From Rhodoferax sp. (GTDB lineage: Bacteria; Pseudomonadota; Gammaproteobacteria; Burkholderiales; Burkholderiaceae_C), in NCBI GenBank assembly GCA_028292305.1, contig JAQGMQ010000445.1:1-5462 (forward strand): DNA of 5,462 nucleotides. Reading direction: 5' to 3'. Position 1 is the first letter of the stretch; every line of letters begins with the position of its first letter. A program made the translations under genes and the position numbers. Of the stretch, positions 1 to 5,462 are shown piece by piece. Below the pieces are notes generated by a model. That model saw nothing but the letters and a program-made list of their open reading frames with translations, had not been told where the DNA came from and did no database searches.

Positions 1-1261
1 CATTCCGAGCAAGGCGCTGTTGCAGTCGTCCGAACACTACGACCAGGCCAACCACCACTTCGCCGACCACGGCATCAACGTGTCGGGCCTCGCGCTCGAC
101 ATCGGCAAGATGCTGGCGCGCAAGGACAACGTGGTCAAGCAGAACAACGACGGCATCGTCTATTTGTTCAAGAAGAACAAGATCACCTTCTTCCATGGCC
201 GCGGCACGTTCGCGGCTGCAAAAGACGGCGCCTACGACATCACCGTCGGCGAAGAAACGCTGAGCGCCAAACACGTCATCGTGGCCACCGGCTCCAACGC
301 GCGCGCGCTGCCCGGCACGCCGTTCGATGAAGAGCTGGTGTTGTCGAACGACGGCGCGCTGCGCGTCGGCGCCGTGCCGAAGACGCTGGGCCTGATCGGC
401 TCGGGTGTGATCGGCCTGGAAATGGGCTCGGTGTGGCGCCGGCTGGGTGCCGAAGTCACCATCCTCGAAGGCCTGCCGACCTTCCTTGGCGCGGTGGACG
501 AGCAGATCGCCAAGGAAGCCAAGAAGGCTTTCGACAAGCAGGGTCTGAAGATCGCGCTGGGCGTGAAGGTCGGTGAGATCAAGGCCGATAAGAAGAAGGG
601 TGTGAGCATTGCCTACACCGACGCCAAGGGCGAAGCCCAGACGCTGAACGTGGACAAGCTCATCGTCTCCATCGGCCGCGTGGCCAACACCATCGGCCTG
701 GGTGCGGATGTGATCGGCCTGAAGCTGGACGAGCGTGGCGCGATCGTGGTCGACGACGCATGCAAGACCAACCTGCCCAACGTGTGGGCCATCGGCGACG
801 TGGTGCGCGGCCCGATGCTGGCGCACAAGGCCGAGGAAGAAGGCGTGGCCGTGGCCGAGCGCATTGCCGGCCAGCATGGTCATGTCAACTTCAACACCAT
901 TCCCTGGGTCATCTATACCAACCCCGAGATCGCCTGGGTCGGCCAGACAGAGCAGCAGCTCAAGGCCGCGGGCCGCGCCTACAAGGCCGGCACCTTCCCG
1001 TTCCTGGCGAACGGCCGGGCACGGGCGCTGGGCGACACGACCGGCATGGTGAAGATGCTGGCCGATGCCACCACCGACGAAATCCTCGGCGTGCACATCG
1101 TCGGCCCGATGGCCAGCGAGCTGATCGCCGAGTGTGTGGTGGCGATGGAATTCCGCGCCAGCAGCGAAGACATCGCCCGCATCTGCCACGCCCATCCTTC
1201 GCTTTCCGAAGCCACGAAGGAAGCGGCGCTGGCGGTTGAAAAGCGCACGTTGAACTTCTGA
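1..1261 (+). CDS. lpdA: Dihydrolipoyl dehydrogenase (E3 of 2-oxoglutarate dehydrogenase complex), 5' end outside window
   Basis: This FAD enzyme reoxidises dihydrolipoamide on the E2 subunit and passes electrons to NAD+; it is cytoplasmic and shared by 2-oxo acid dehydrogenase complexes. The first full codon is at position 2 and reads IPSKALLQSSEHY, the segment right after the family's redox-active CxxxxC; base 1 would be the last base of the second Cys codon. About 419 of the usual ~475 residues are visible, so only the FAD-binding N-terminus is missing. Seen in order: the ATGSNAR segment; the NAD-binding GSGVIG (398-415); the second FAD motif VWAIGD (782-799); and the dimerisation domain ending in HAHPSLSE, with the catalytic His at 1193-1195 and Glu at 1208-1210. 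The stop is TGA at 1259-1261. The TTG at 20 is internal, not a start. In Burkholderiales this gene usually follows odhA-odhB (sucA-sucB) and precedes zapE; the downstream neighbour fits, the upstream ones are out of view. Confidence 0.96.
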   Translation, partial: IPSKALLQSSEHYDQANHHFADHGINVSGLALDIGKMLARKDNVVKQNNDGIVYLFKKNKITFFHGRGTFAAAKDGAYDITVGEETLSAKHVIVATGSNARALPGTPFDEELVLSNDGALRVGAVPKTLGLIGSGVIGLEMGSVWRRLGAEVTILEGLPTFLGAVDEQIAKEAKKAFDKQGLKIALGVKVGEIKADKKKGVSIAYTDAKGEAQTLNVDKLIVSIGRVANTIGLGADVIGLKLDERGAIVVDDACKTNLPNVWAIGDVVRGPMLAHKAEEEGVAVAERIAGQHGHVNFNTIPWVIYTNPEIAWVGQTEQQLKAAGRAYKAGTFPFLANGRARALGDTTGMVKMLADATTDEILGVHIVGPMASELIAECVVAMEFRASSEDIARICHAHPSLSEATKEAALAVEKRTLNF

Positions 1262-1276
1262 TTTCACCAGCAGACC

Positions 1277-1318
1277 GGCTGCCAGCACGGACGTGTTCCG
1301 TGCTGGCAGCCATTTTTT
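1277..1318 (+). terminator. Rho-independent terminator after lpdA
   Basis: The arms 1277-1291 (GGCTGCCAGCACGGA) and 1297-1311 are perfect reverse complements, giving a 15-bp GC-rich stem with a 5-base loop (CGTGT). One A and then six T (1313-1318) follow on the plus strand, 16 bases after the lpdA stop. There is no T-run on the other side, so it works for plus-strand transcription only. It should end most lpdA operon transcripts, leaving zapE to read-through or to a promoter I cannot identify in the 25 bases left before its start. Confidence 0.93.
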
Positions 1319-1330
1319 CATCAAGCCAAC

Positions 1331-1335
1331 CGAGG
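1331..1335 (+). promoter_or_regulatory. Ribosome binding site that sets the zapE TTG start
   Basis: CGAGG lies 8 bases before a TTG at 1344-1346. The frame is open further upstream to a GTG at 1293, but that codon sits in the loop of the terminator and the added residues do not look like ZapE. The TTG gives a start (SVKQAYEAEL) typical of the family. Confidence 0.65.
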
Positions 1336-1343
1336 TCTTTTCC

Positions 1344-1901
1344 TTGAGCGTCAAACAAGCCTACGAGGCCGAGCTGGCCCAACGCGGCTACACCGCCGAT
1401 CCGGCGCAGCTGCGGGCCGTGGAGGCCCTGGACCGCTGCGCCAGCGAGTGGGCGGCGTACAAGGAAAAGCGTTCCAACAGCTTCAAGAAACTCATCAACC
1501 ACCCGGAGGTGCCGCGCGGCGTCTACATGTACGGCGGCGTGGGCCGGGGCAAGAGTTTCCTGATGGATTGCTTCTTCAACGCCGTGCCGCTGCGCCGAAA
1601 GACCCGGCTGCACTTCCACGAGTTCATGCGCGAAGTGCACCGTGAACTGTCGGACCTGCAGGGCACGCAGAACCCGCTCGATGAACTCGGCCTGCGCATG
1701 TCCAAGCGCTACAAGCTGATCTGCTTCGACGAGTTCCATGTGGCCGACATCACCGACGCGATGATCCTGCACCGGCTGCTGGCCGCGCTGTTCGACAACG
1801 GCGTGGGCTTCGTCACGACCTCGAACTTCAAGCCCGACGACCTGTACCCCGACGGCCTGCACCGCGACCGCATCTTGCCGGCCATCGCGCTGCTGAACTA
1901 G
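1344..1901 (+). CDS. zapE: N-terminal ZapE fragment up to the TAG stop (185 aa)
   Basis: This is the part of the broken zapE gene that would be translated from its own ribosome binding site. It holds the nucleotide-binding core: Walker A at residues 64-71 (GGVGRGKS), Walker B Asp-Glu at residues 129-130 and the TTSN strand near residue 161. The chain ends at ALLN, just after the conserved LHRDRILPA segment, so it lacks the whole C-terminal half. It would probably be unstable or unable to hydrolyse ATP productively; that is inference. If the TAG proves to be an error, this entry merges into the full gene. Confidence 0.45.
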   Translation: MSVKQAYEAELAQRGYTADPAQLRAVEALDRCASEWAAYKEKRSNSFKKLINHPEVPRGVYMYGGVGRGKSFLMDCFFNAVPLRRKTRLHFHEFMREVHRELSDLQGTQNPLDELGLRMSKRYKLICFDEFHVADITDAMILHRLLAALFDNGVGFVTTSNFKPDDLYPDGLHRDRILPAIALLN

Positions 1902-1952
1902 AAGCTCGAAGTCATCATCGTGTACAACTGAACAGACTACCGCCGCAGAACG

Positions 1953-2441
1953 ATGGAGCAGGTGAAGCTGTACCACACGCCGCTGGGCGCACAGGCCGAT
2001 GCCGAGATGCGTGACGCTTTCGAGCGGCTGGCCGAGAACAAGGACGAAGACCCGATCCTGCACATCGAGGCGCGTGAGATCCGGGCGCGGCGCAAGGCCG
2101 GCGGTGTGGTGTGGTTCGACTTCCGCACGCTCTGCGGCGGCCCGCGTTCGCAGAACGACTACCTCGAGATCGCCACCCAGTTCCACACCGTGCTGTTGAG
2201 CGACGTGCCGGTGATGGCCGTGCGCCAGGCCTCGGAGGCGCGGCGCTTCACCTGGCTGGTCGACGTGTTGTACGACCGGCGGGTCAAGCTGATCATGTCG
2301 GCCGAAGCGGCACCAGAACAGTTATATACCGACGGCCCCCTGTCGCATGAATTCCCCCGTACCGCTTCGCGCCTGAGCGAAATGCAGTCGGCCGAATTCC
2401 TGGCGCTGGAACGCCGCGACGTGGACACCCGTCTCACGTGA
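1953..2441 (+). CDS. zapE: C-terminal ZapE fragment after the stops (162 aa if started at ATG 1953)
   Basis: This open stretch is in the same frame as the N-terminal part and encodes the C-terminal half of ZapE, from EQVKLYHTPLG to the usual ending DTRLT. The ATG at 1953 is an internal Met of the family (RRRTMEQ). The bases before it (CCGCCGCAGAACG) hold no convincing Shine-Dalgarno sequence, so separate translation is doubtful. It is most likely the untranslated remainder of the pseudogene. Confidence 0.3.
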   Translation: MEQVKLYHTPLGAQADAEMRDAFERLAENKDEDPILHIEAREIRARRKAGGVVWFDFRTLCGGPRSQNDYLEIATQFHTVLLSDVPVMAVRQASEARRFTWLVDVLYDRRVKLIMSAEAAPEQLYTDGPLSHEFPRTASRLSEMQSAEFLALERRDVDTRLT

Positions 2442-2487
2442 TGCCAAGGCGCTGCCCGAGGCGACGCTAACCGAATTTGAGGAAACC

Positions 2488-3141
2488 ATGTCCCTGAAAA
2501 AGCCCCTGCTGGCGATCCTGATGGTGCTGAGCGTGCTGTCGGCTCTGGTGGCAGCGCCGGTGCAAGCGCAGCCGTCCGAGAACATGCTCGGCGGCCTGAA
2601 CGTCGACGCCGAGCGCAGCCGCATCGACGCCGAACGCAAGGAGGTCGAGGCCCGCTTCAAGCGCGAAGAGGCCGTCTGTTATCAGAAGTTCGCGGTCAAC
2701 GACTGCATCAACAAGAGCAGCGCCGTGCGCCGCGTGGCGCTGGCCGACCTGCGCCGCCAGGAGATTTCGCTCAACGACGCCGAACGCAAGCGCAAGGGCG
2801 CCGAGCAGGTGCAGCGCATGGAGGAGAAAGAAAAAATCCCCGTGCCGCCGACCCAGATGCAGCCGCGCGAACGCAAGCCGCTGACCGGCCACGGCAGCGC
2901 CAACGAGCGCCAGCCGCGCGACCCGAATGCACCGCGTGCGCCGTTGTCTGCGCCGGCCAACCCGCGCACGCCGCGCACGCCGATCACCAAGGACCCGGCC
3001 ATCACCGCGGCCCATGCAACGGAGGAACGCGCGCAATACCAGCGCAAGCTCGACGAGGCCGCCGCCCACAAGGCGCAGACCGCGCAGCGCAACGCCGAAC
3101 GCACCAAGGCGCGCGCGGCACCGCTGCCGCCCGCACCCTGA
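2488..3141 (+). CDS. Secreted (periplasmic) protein of unknown function with charged helical core and Pro-rich tail, 217 aa
   Basis: I do not recognise a named family. Residues 1-27 form a Sec signal peptide: basic SLKK start, hydrophobic stretch at about 6-24 and a VQA|QP cleavage site after residue 27. Residues 38-115 are strongly charged, alanine-containing and probably helical, with a repeated DAERK (residues 47-51 and 97-101). Two cysteines, C64 and C73 (CYQKFAVNDC), sit in the middle and could form a disulfide in the periplasm. Residues 117-172 are rich in Pro, Arg, Thr and Asn and look disordered, with NPRTPRTP near 158. The last 40 residues are again Ala/Arg/Gln-rich and helical, ending in a Pro-rich tip. 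GAGGA at 2479-2483 lies 4 bases before the ATG and supports the start. The gene begins 46 bases after zapE with no terminator between, so it may be co-transcribed. There is no membrane segment beyond the signal and no catalytic motif. A structural or envelope-associated role is only a guess. Confidence 0.85.
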   Translation: MSLKKPLLAILMVLSVLSALVAAPVQAQPSENMLGGLNVDAERSRIDAERKEVEARFKREEAVCYQKFAVNDCINKSSAVRRVALADLRRQEISLNDAERKRKGAEQVQRMEEKEKIPVPPTQMQPRERKPLTGHGSANERQPRDPNAPRAPLSAPANPRTPRTPITKDPAITAAHATEERAQYQRKLDEAAAHKAQTAQRNAERTKARAAPLPPAP

Positions 3142-3163
3142 GCGCGCGCGGCATCGGCCCGGT

Positions 3164-3568
3164 TCAGGTCATCTCTTCGATGACCAGCTTGCGGTATTTG
3201 ATGGCGCAGGCAAACGGTGCCTGGCGCACGGCCTTCATCACTTCCTCGGTTTCATCGGCGCTGGGCGCATACACCATCAACGCATGGTGGCCGTCGCTGG
3301 CCAAGTCGGCATAGGTGCGGATGGTCGACGCTTCGGTGCCGACGGAGGGCAGCGGGATGTCGGCGCTGCCCACGGTGCGCACCACTTTTTCAAGCACCTG
3401 CGCCGGGCTCAGGACCATGGTCGGTTTGCCGTCGTGCCCGCTGGCTGGCAAGGCCTGGGCCACTGCCTGCACATGGTCTTCGCTCGGAAACATCGCAAAC
3501 AGATAGCCGGTGGGATAGAAGACGCCCGCCATGGTGAGCATGCTGGGGTCGAGTTCGAAGTTCTGCAT
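3164..3568 (-). CDS. Small cytoplasmic protein of unknown function, 134 aa
   Basis: I cannot name this protein. The chosen ATG (3566-3568) is preceded by GAGAGG at a 5-base spacing; the frame is open to another ATG at 3610, but that start has no such site. There is no signal peptide or membrane segment. The sequence reads like alternating strands and helices: GYLFAMF (21-27) then a helix from SEDHVQAVAQAL, a strand at TMVLS (50-54), HALMVYA (95-101) followed by a helix from ADETEEVMKAV, and a closing strand CAIKYRKLVIEEM. That resembles a small alpha/beta sandwich with two similar halves, which is inference only. Conserved-looking points are the segment LPSVGTEASTIR (73-84) and the single Cys121. 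It is convergent with the secreted protein gene, with 22 bases between the stops, and lies downstream of the M14 lipoprotein gene on the same strand, 126 bases away. Confidence 0.82.
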   Translation of the reverse strand: MQNFELDPSMLTMAGVFYPTGYLFAMFPSEDHVQAVAQALPASGHDGKPTMVLSPAQVLEKVVRTVGSADIPLPSVGTEASTIRTYADLASDGHHALMVYAPSADETEEVMKAVRQAPFACAIKYRKLVIEEMT

Positions 3569-3573
3569 AGCGG

Positions 3574-3579
3574 CCTCTC
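3574..3579 (-). promoter_or_regulatory. Ribosome binding site that sets the start of the 134-aa protein
   Basis: On the minus strand GAGAGG is followed by CCGCT and then the ATG at 3568. This favours the 134-residue product over a 148-residue version starting at 3610, whose extra residues (MLRQWASSLEREAA) are encoded by the region holding the site itself. Confidence 0.75.
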
Positions 3580-3651
3580 GTTCTAGTGATGAGGCCCATT
3601 GGCGCAGCATGCCGCGCCGGCGTCTGTCAGAGCGACGCAGCAGGCGGCGTA

Positions 3652-3694
3652 GGACGTGTACCGTCCCGGCGCCGCGGGCTGGTCTGAAGCCGGG
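3652..3694 (-). other. Two overlapping hairpins after the M14 gene stop; possible weak terminator
   Basis: Directly after the stop of the minus-strand lipoprotein gene, CCCGGC (3689-3694) can pair with GCCGGG (3665-3670) around an 18-base loop. Immediately beyond, GGACG and CGTCC (3662-3666 and 3652-3656) can form a 5-bp stem with a 5-base loop. The two stems share bases 3665-3666, so they would compete. No T-run follows, so this is not a standard intrinsic terminator. The rest of the 126-base gap (3569-3694) shows no clear -35/-10 promoter for the downstream gene. Confidence 0.3.
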
Positions 3695-5462
3695 TCAGTC
3701 CAGGGTTTCAAGCTTCAGCGATGGCTCCGACATGACCCGTGCGCTGCTTTGCAGGCTGTCCAGGATGTGGTTGGCGAAGTAGCTGTTCTGGGTGTCGGGC
3801 TCGAGTGCGGCCAGTGCCAGGTTGGCCATCGGTTGCGCCAGAGAAACATAGTAGCTGCCCAGCGGCGCGTCGATCACGCCGCGCACCAGATCGACCTTGG
3901 TCTTGATGATCTCGCCGCCGCCGGCCACGCTGCCGCGCACGTCGTCGCGCTGGCCCATGCTGCGGGCGGTTTCGCGGTAGACGTCGGCCAGGATCGAGCT
4001 CGATTCACCCACCCGCTGCACCTGCACGCCCATCATCTGCAGCCGCTCCACTGCGCCCGTGGACGCCGCCGACAACCAGTAGCCGCACGGCCGCACGCGG
4101 GCCTTGATCTTCTCGAGCGACAGCGACGAATTCCAGTCGACCGTGAGCACGCGGTCGGCGCCGGTGGCCGGGTCGATCATGGTCAGCTGGTACTGCGCCG
4201 GCGTCTGGCCGGCCTCCACGACGGCCTCGGCGGTGCAGGCCTTGCTGGTGATTTCCTTGTCCATGTAGGGGCGCAGCTTGCTCAGGTCGTCGGCCCGGCT
4301 GGCGGTGGTCTGCAGCACGCTGACCATGGCCGTCACCTGGGTGTGCACGCGGCGCTGGATGTGCATGCGGCCGATGCCCACACCGCGGGTTTCGATCAGC
4401 AGGCTGACGGCGTTTTTCAGGCCGTTGACGTTGCGGCCCGTGTCGGGTTGCACGCCACCCATCGAAATGCTCTTGTCGGCCAGGTCGGTCGACGTGGTGT
4501 AGTACCACTCGTCGGTCAGCTGTTGCGACTTCAGCGCGGCCCGGATCGGCCGGCGGTACCACTCGTCCGACGCGCGTGGCAGGAACTCCGGCAGGTTCGG
4601 CGTGGTGGCGTATTGCAGCAGCGCGTCGAACTTCTGCACCGTGCCGAACTTCTCCAGGTAGCGGCCGACCACGGTGTATTCGTGCGCGTCGATCATCACC
4701 ACCGGTTTGTAGTCGCGGCCGAGCTTGGCCAGTGCCTGCGCCTCGGGGGTCTGCAGCAGCAGATGGTCGCGGTTCATGTCGATGCCGTTGGCCGTGACGC
4801 GGGTGTCGGCCGCCGCGCCGTCGGGGTTGGCGCGCGGCACGATGATCACGTTGATGCGGTCCAGCAGCGGCTCCAGCAGGCCCTGGGCCAGTTCGCGCGA
4901 CAGCACCAGCAGGGCTTCGCTTCCGGCTGGTTCATTGCCATGCTGCTGGCCGACCAGCAGGACCGTGGGCTTGCCAGAGGCCAGCACCGTGGCCGCGTCG
5001 GTGGCGCCGGCCTTGGTCAGCACCAGCGCTTCGAGCGGACGGCCCTGCTGCGACGCGCCGATCGACAACACGGCGGCCGCAGCGCCGGCCGGTGGCTTGG
5101 CGGCCAGCTGGTGCAACCAGGCCGAGACTTCTTCGTTGCTCGTGAACGTGGTGCGGCCGACTTCCAGGCCCGGCGTGCTGTAGGCGATGGCGGGGTCGGG
5201 GAACCGGGCGGCCACGGCGGCGTTGTAGGGCGGCGCCCCGGGCGCGGCAGGTGCCGCTGCCGCAGGATCGGCCGGTGCGGGCGCCATGCCGGGCGTGGGC
5301 ACCGGTACCGCGACGGCACCGCCGGGGTTGTCCACCGGTGCGGCGGGCATTGGCGAAACCGGTGCCGGGCGCGTCGCCGGGACCGTGGTCACCGCGGGCG
5401 TGCCGCCGTACGGGCGCCACGGCGGCAGCGGAGTCGAGGTGCAGGCCGCGAGCAGCAGGCCG
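3695..5462 (-). CDS. M14-family zinc carboxypeptidase-like lipoprotein, N-terminus outside window
   Basis: This is a predicted outer-membrane-anchored peptidase that would remove C-terminal residues from peptides; the substrate is unknown. The frame is open to the right edge, where it reads GLLLAACTS, a lipobox with the lipid-bearing Cys at 5441-5443; the start of the signal peptide is off the window. Thr at +2 (no Asp) predicts outer membrane sorting. Counting from that Cys, the mature chain has 582 residues. Residues ~2-75 are Pro/Ala/Val-rich, a likely flexible tether. The M14 domain has its zinc ligands at H168 and E171 (QHGNEPAG, 4931-4942) and H254 (DAHEY, 4682-4684), substrate-carboxylate residues in DMNRD (N224, R225) and the catalytic Glu E351 (LIETRG, 4391-4393), so it looks active. 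About 200 residues follow, with two Cys (C403, C453) and a conserved-looking QPMANLALAALEPDTQ near the end. The GTG/ATG starts inside the tether are not the real start. No partner gene is obvious. Confidence 0.93.
   Translation of the reverse strand, partial: GLLLAACTSTPLPPWRPYGGTPAVTTVPATRPAPVSPMPAAPVDNPGGAVAVPVPTPGMAPAPADPAAAAPAAPGAPPYNAAVAARFPDPAIAYSTPGLEVGRTTFTSNEEVSAWLHQLAAKPPAGAAAAVLSIGASQQGRPLEALVLTKAGATDAATVLASGKPTVLLVGQQHGNEPAGSEALLVLSRELAQGLLEPLLDRINVIIVPRANPDGAAADTRVTANGIDMNRDHLLLQTPEAQALAKLGRDYKPVVMIDAHEYTVVGRYLEKFGTVQKFDALLQYATTPNLPEFLPRASDEWYRRPIRAALKSQQLTDEWYYTTSTDLADKSISMGGVQPDTGRNVNGLKNAVSLLIETRGVGIGRMHIQRRVHTQVTAMVSVLQTTASRADDLSKLRPYMDKEITSKACTAEAVVEAGQTPAQYQLTMIDPATGADRVLTVDWNSSLSLEKIKARVRPCGYWLSAASTGAVERLQMMGVQVQRVGESSSILADVYRETARSMGQRDDVRGSVAGGGEIIKTKVDLVRGVIDAPLGSYYVSLAQPMANLALAALEPDTQNSYFANHILDSLQSSARVMSEPSLKLETLD

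Larger units (their letters stand above)
1344..2441 (+). pseudogene. zapE: Cell division protein ZapE / AFG1-family ATPase, interrupted by two in-frame stop codons
   Basis: ZapE is a P-loop ATPase related to yeast Afg1; in E. coli it associates with the FtsZ ring and is needed under some stress conditions. One reading frame runs from the TTG at 1344 to the TGA at 2439-2441, 365 codons before the final stop, the normal family length. Inside it are a TAG at 1899-1901 and a TGA at 1929-1931, 10 codons apart, with no frameshift. Visible motifs are Walker A GGVGRGKS (1533-1556), Walker B LICFDEF (1716-1736, with Asp-Glu at 1728-1733), the sensor-1-like TTSN (Asn at 1824-1826) and, after the stops, the conserved EQVKLYHTPLG and the C-terminal block MQSAEFLALERR. 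Recognisable family sequence (KLEV, TDYRRRT) continues between and just after the stops, so the gene was recently whole or the stops are sequence errors. If real, the product lacks its last ~180 residues and is probably inactive. Confidence 0.88.

Noticed and set aside
1293..1343. GTG at 1293 as the start of zapE
   Set aside because: It lies in the terminator loop with no ribosome binding site, and the extra 17 residues do not resemble the family; the TTG at 1344 has a properly spaced CGAGG.
1899..1931. Recoding of the zapE TAG or TGA (pyrrolysine, selenocysteine or stop read-through)
   Set aside because: ZapE is not a known recoded protein, two different stops occur within 11 codons, and no stem-loop resembling a bacterial SECIS element directly after the TGA is evident. 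Mutation or sequence error is simpler.
960..2186. Long antisense open frame (408 codons) on the minus strand across lpdA and zapE
   Set aside because: It runs opposite to two clearly recognised genes and through the terminator, its product is repetitive Arg/Val/His-rich with no motif, and long antisense frames are common in GC-rich DNA with strong third-base bias.
3142..3163. Possible bidirectional terminator between the convergent genes
   Set aside because: The 22-base gap is a GCGCGCGC run plus CATCGGCCCGG with no stable stem followed by a T-run on either strand.
2927..3586. Plus-strand open frame of 219 codons overlapping the secreted protein and the minus-strand gene
   Set aside because: It is Arg/His-rich shadow sequence crossing the convergent junction, with no ribosome binding site and no recognisable motif.
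4005..5420. Several other-frame open stretches on both strands inside the M14 gene
   Set aside because: All lie inside a gene with complete zinc-binding and catalytic motifs and have compositions typical of out-of-frame GC-rich sequence.

Overview
The window is GC-rich bacterial chromosome with dense, short-gapped genes. The order lpdA then zapE (E3 of the 2-oxoglutarate dehydrogenase complex followed by the AFG1/ZapE ATPase) and the protein sequences point to a betaproteobacterium of the Burkholderiales, most likely Comamonadaceae. That placement rests on remembered gene order and sequence style, not on a search.

Left part, plus strand: the window opens inside lpdA, one base after the start of the codon run that follows its redox-active CxxxxC disulfide, and the rest of the enzyme is intact. 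A near-ideal intrinsic terminator (perfect 15-bp stem plus T6) follows. Next is zapE, readable in one frame from a TTG start to its normal C-terminus but broken by two nonsense codons (TAG at 1899-1901, TGA at 1929-1931). A small secreted protein of unknown function (2488-3141) follows 46 bases later, with its own good ribosome binding site.

Right part, minus strand, convergent with the first group: a large lipoprotein of the M14 zinc carboxypeptidase family (3695 to beyond the right edge) with a Pro/Ala-rich tether and a C-terminal extension, then a 134-residue cytoplasmic protein of unknown function (3164-3568). The two convergent groups are separated by only 22 bases (3142-3163).

Functionally, lpdA serves central carbon metabolism and zapE, if it were intact, cell division or membrane-protein quality control. 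The M14 protein probably acts on peptides at the outer membrane. I see no mobile element, CRISPR array, RNA gene or obvious novel multi-gene system. The observation most worth a second look is the double interruption of zapE inside an otherwise well-preserved gene.
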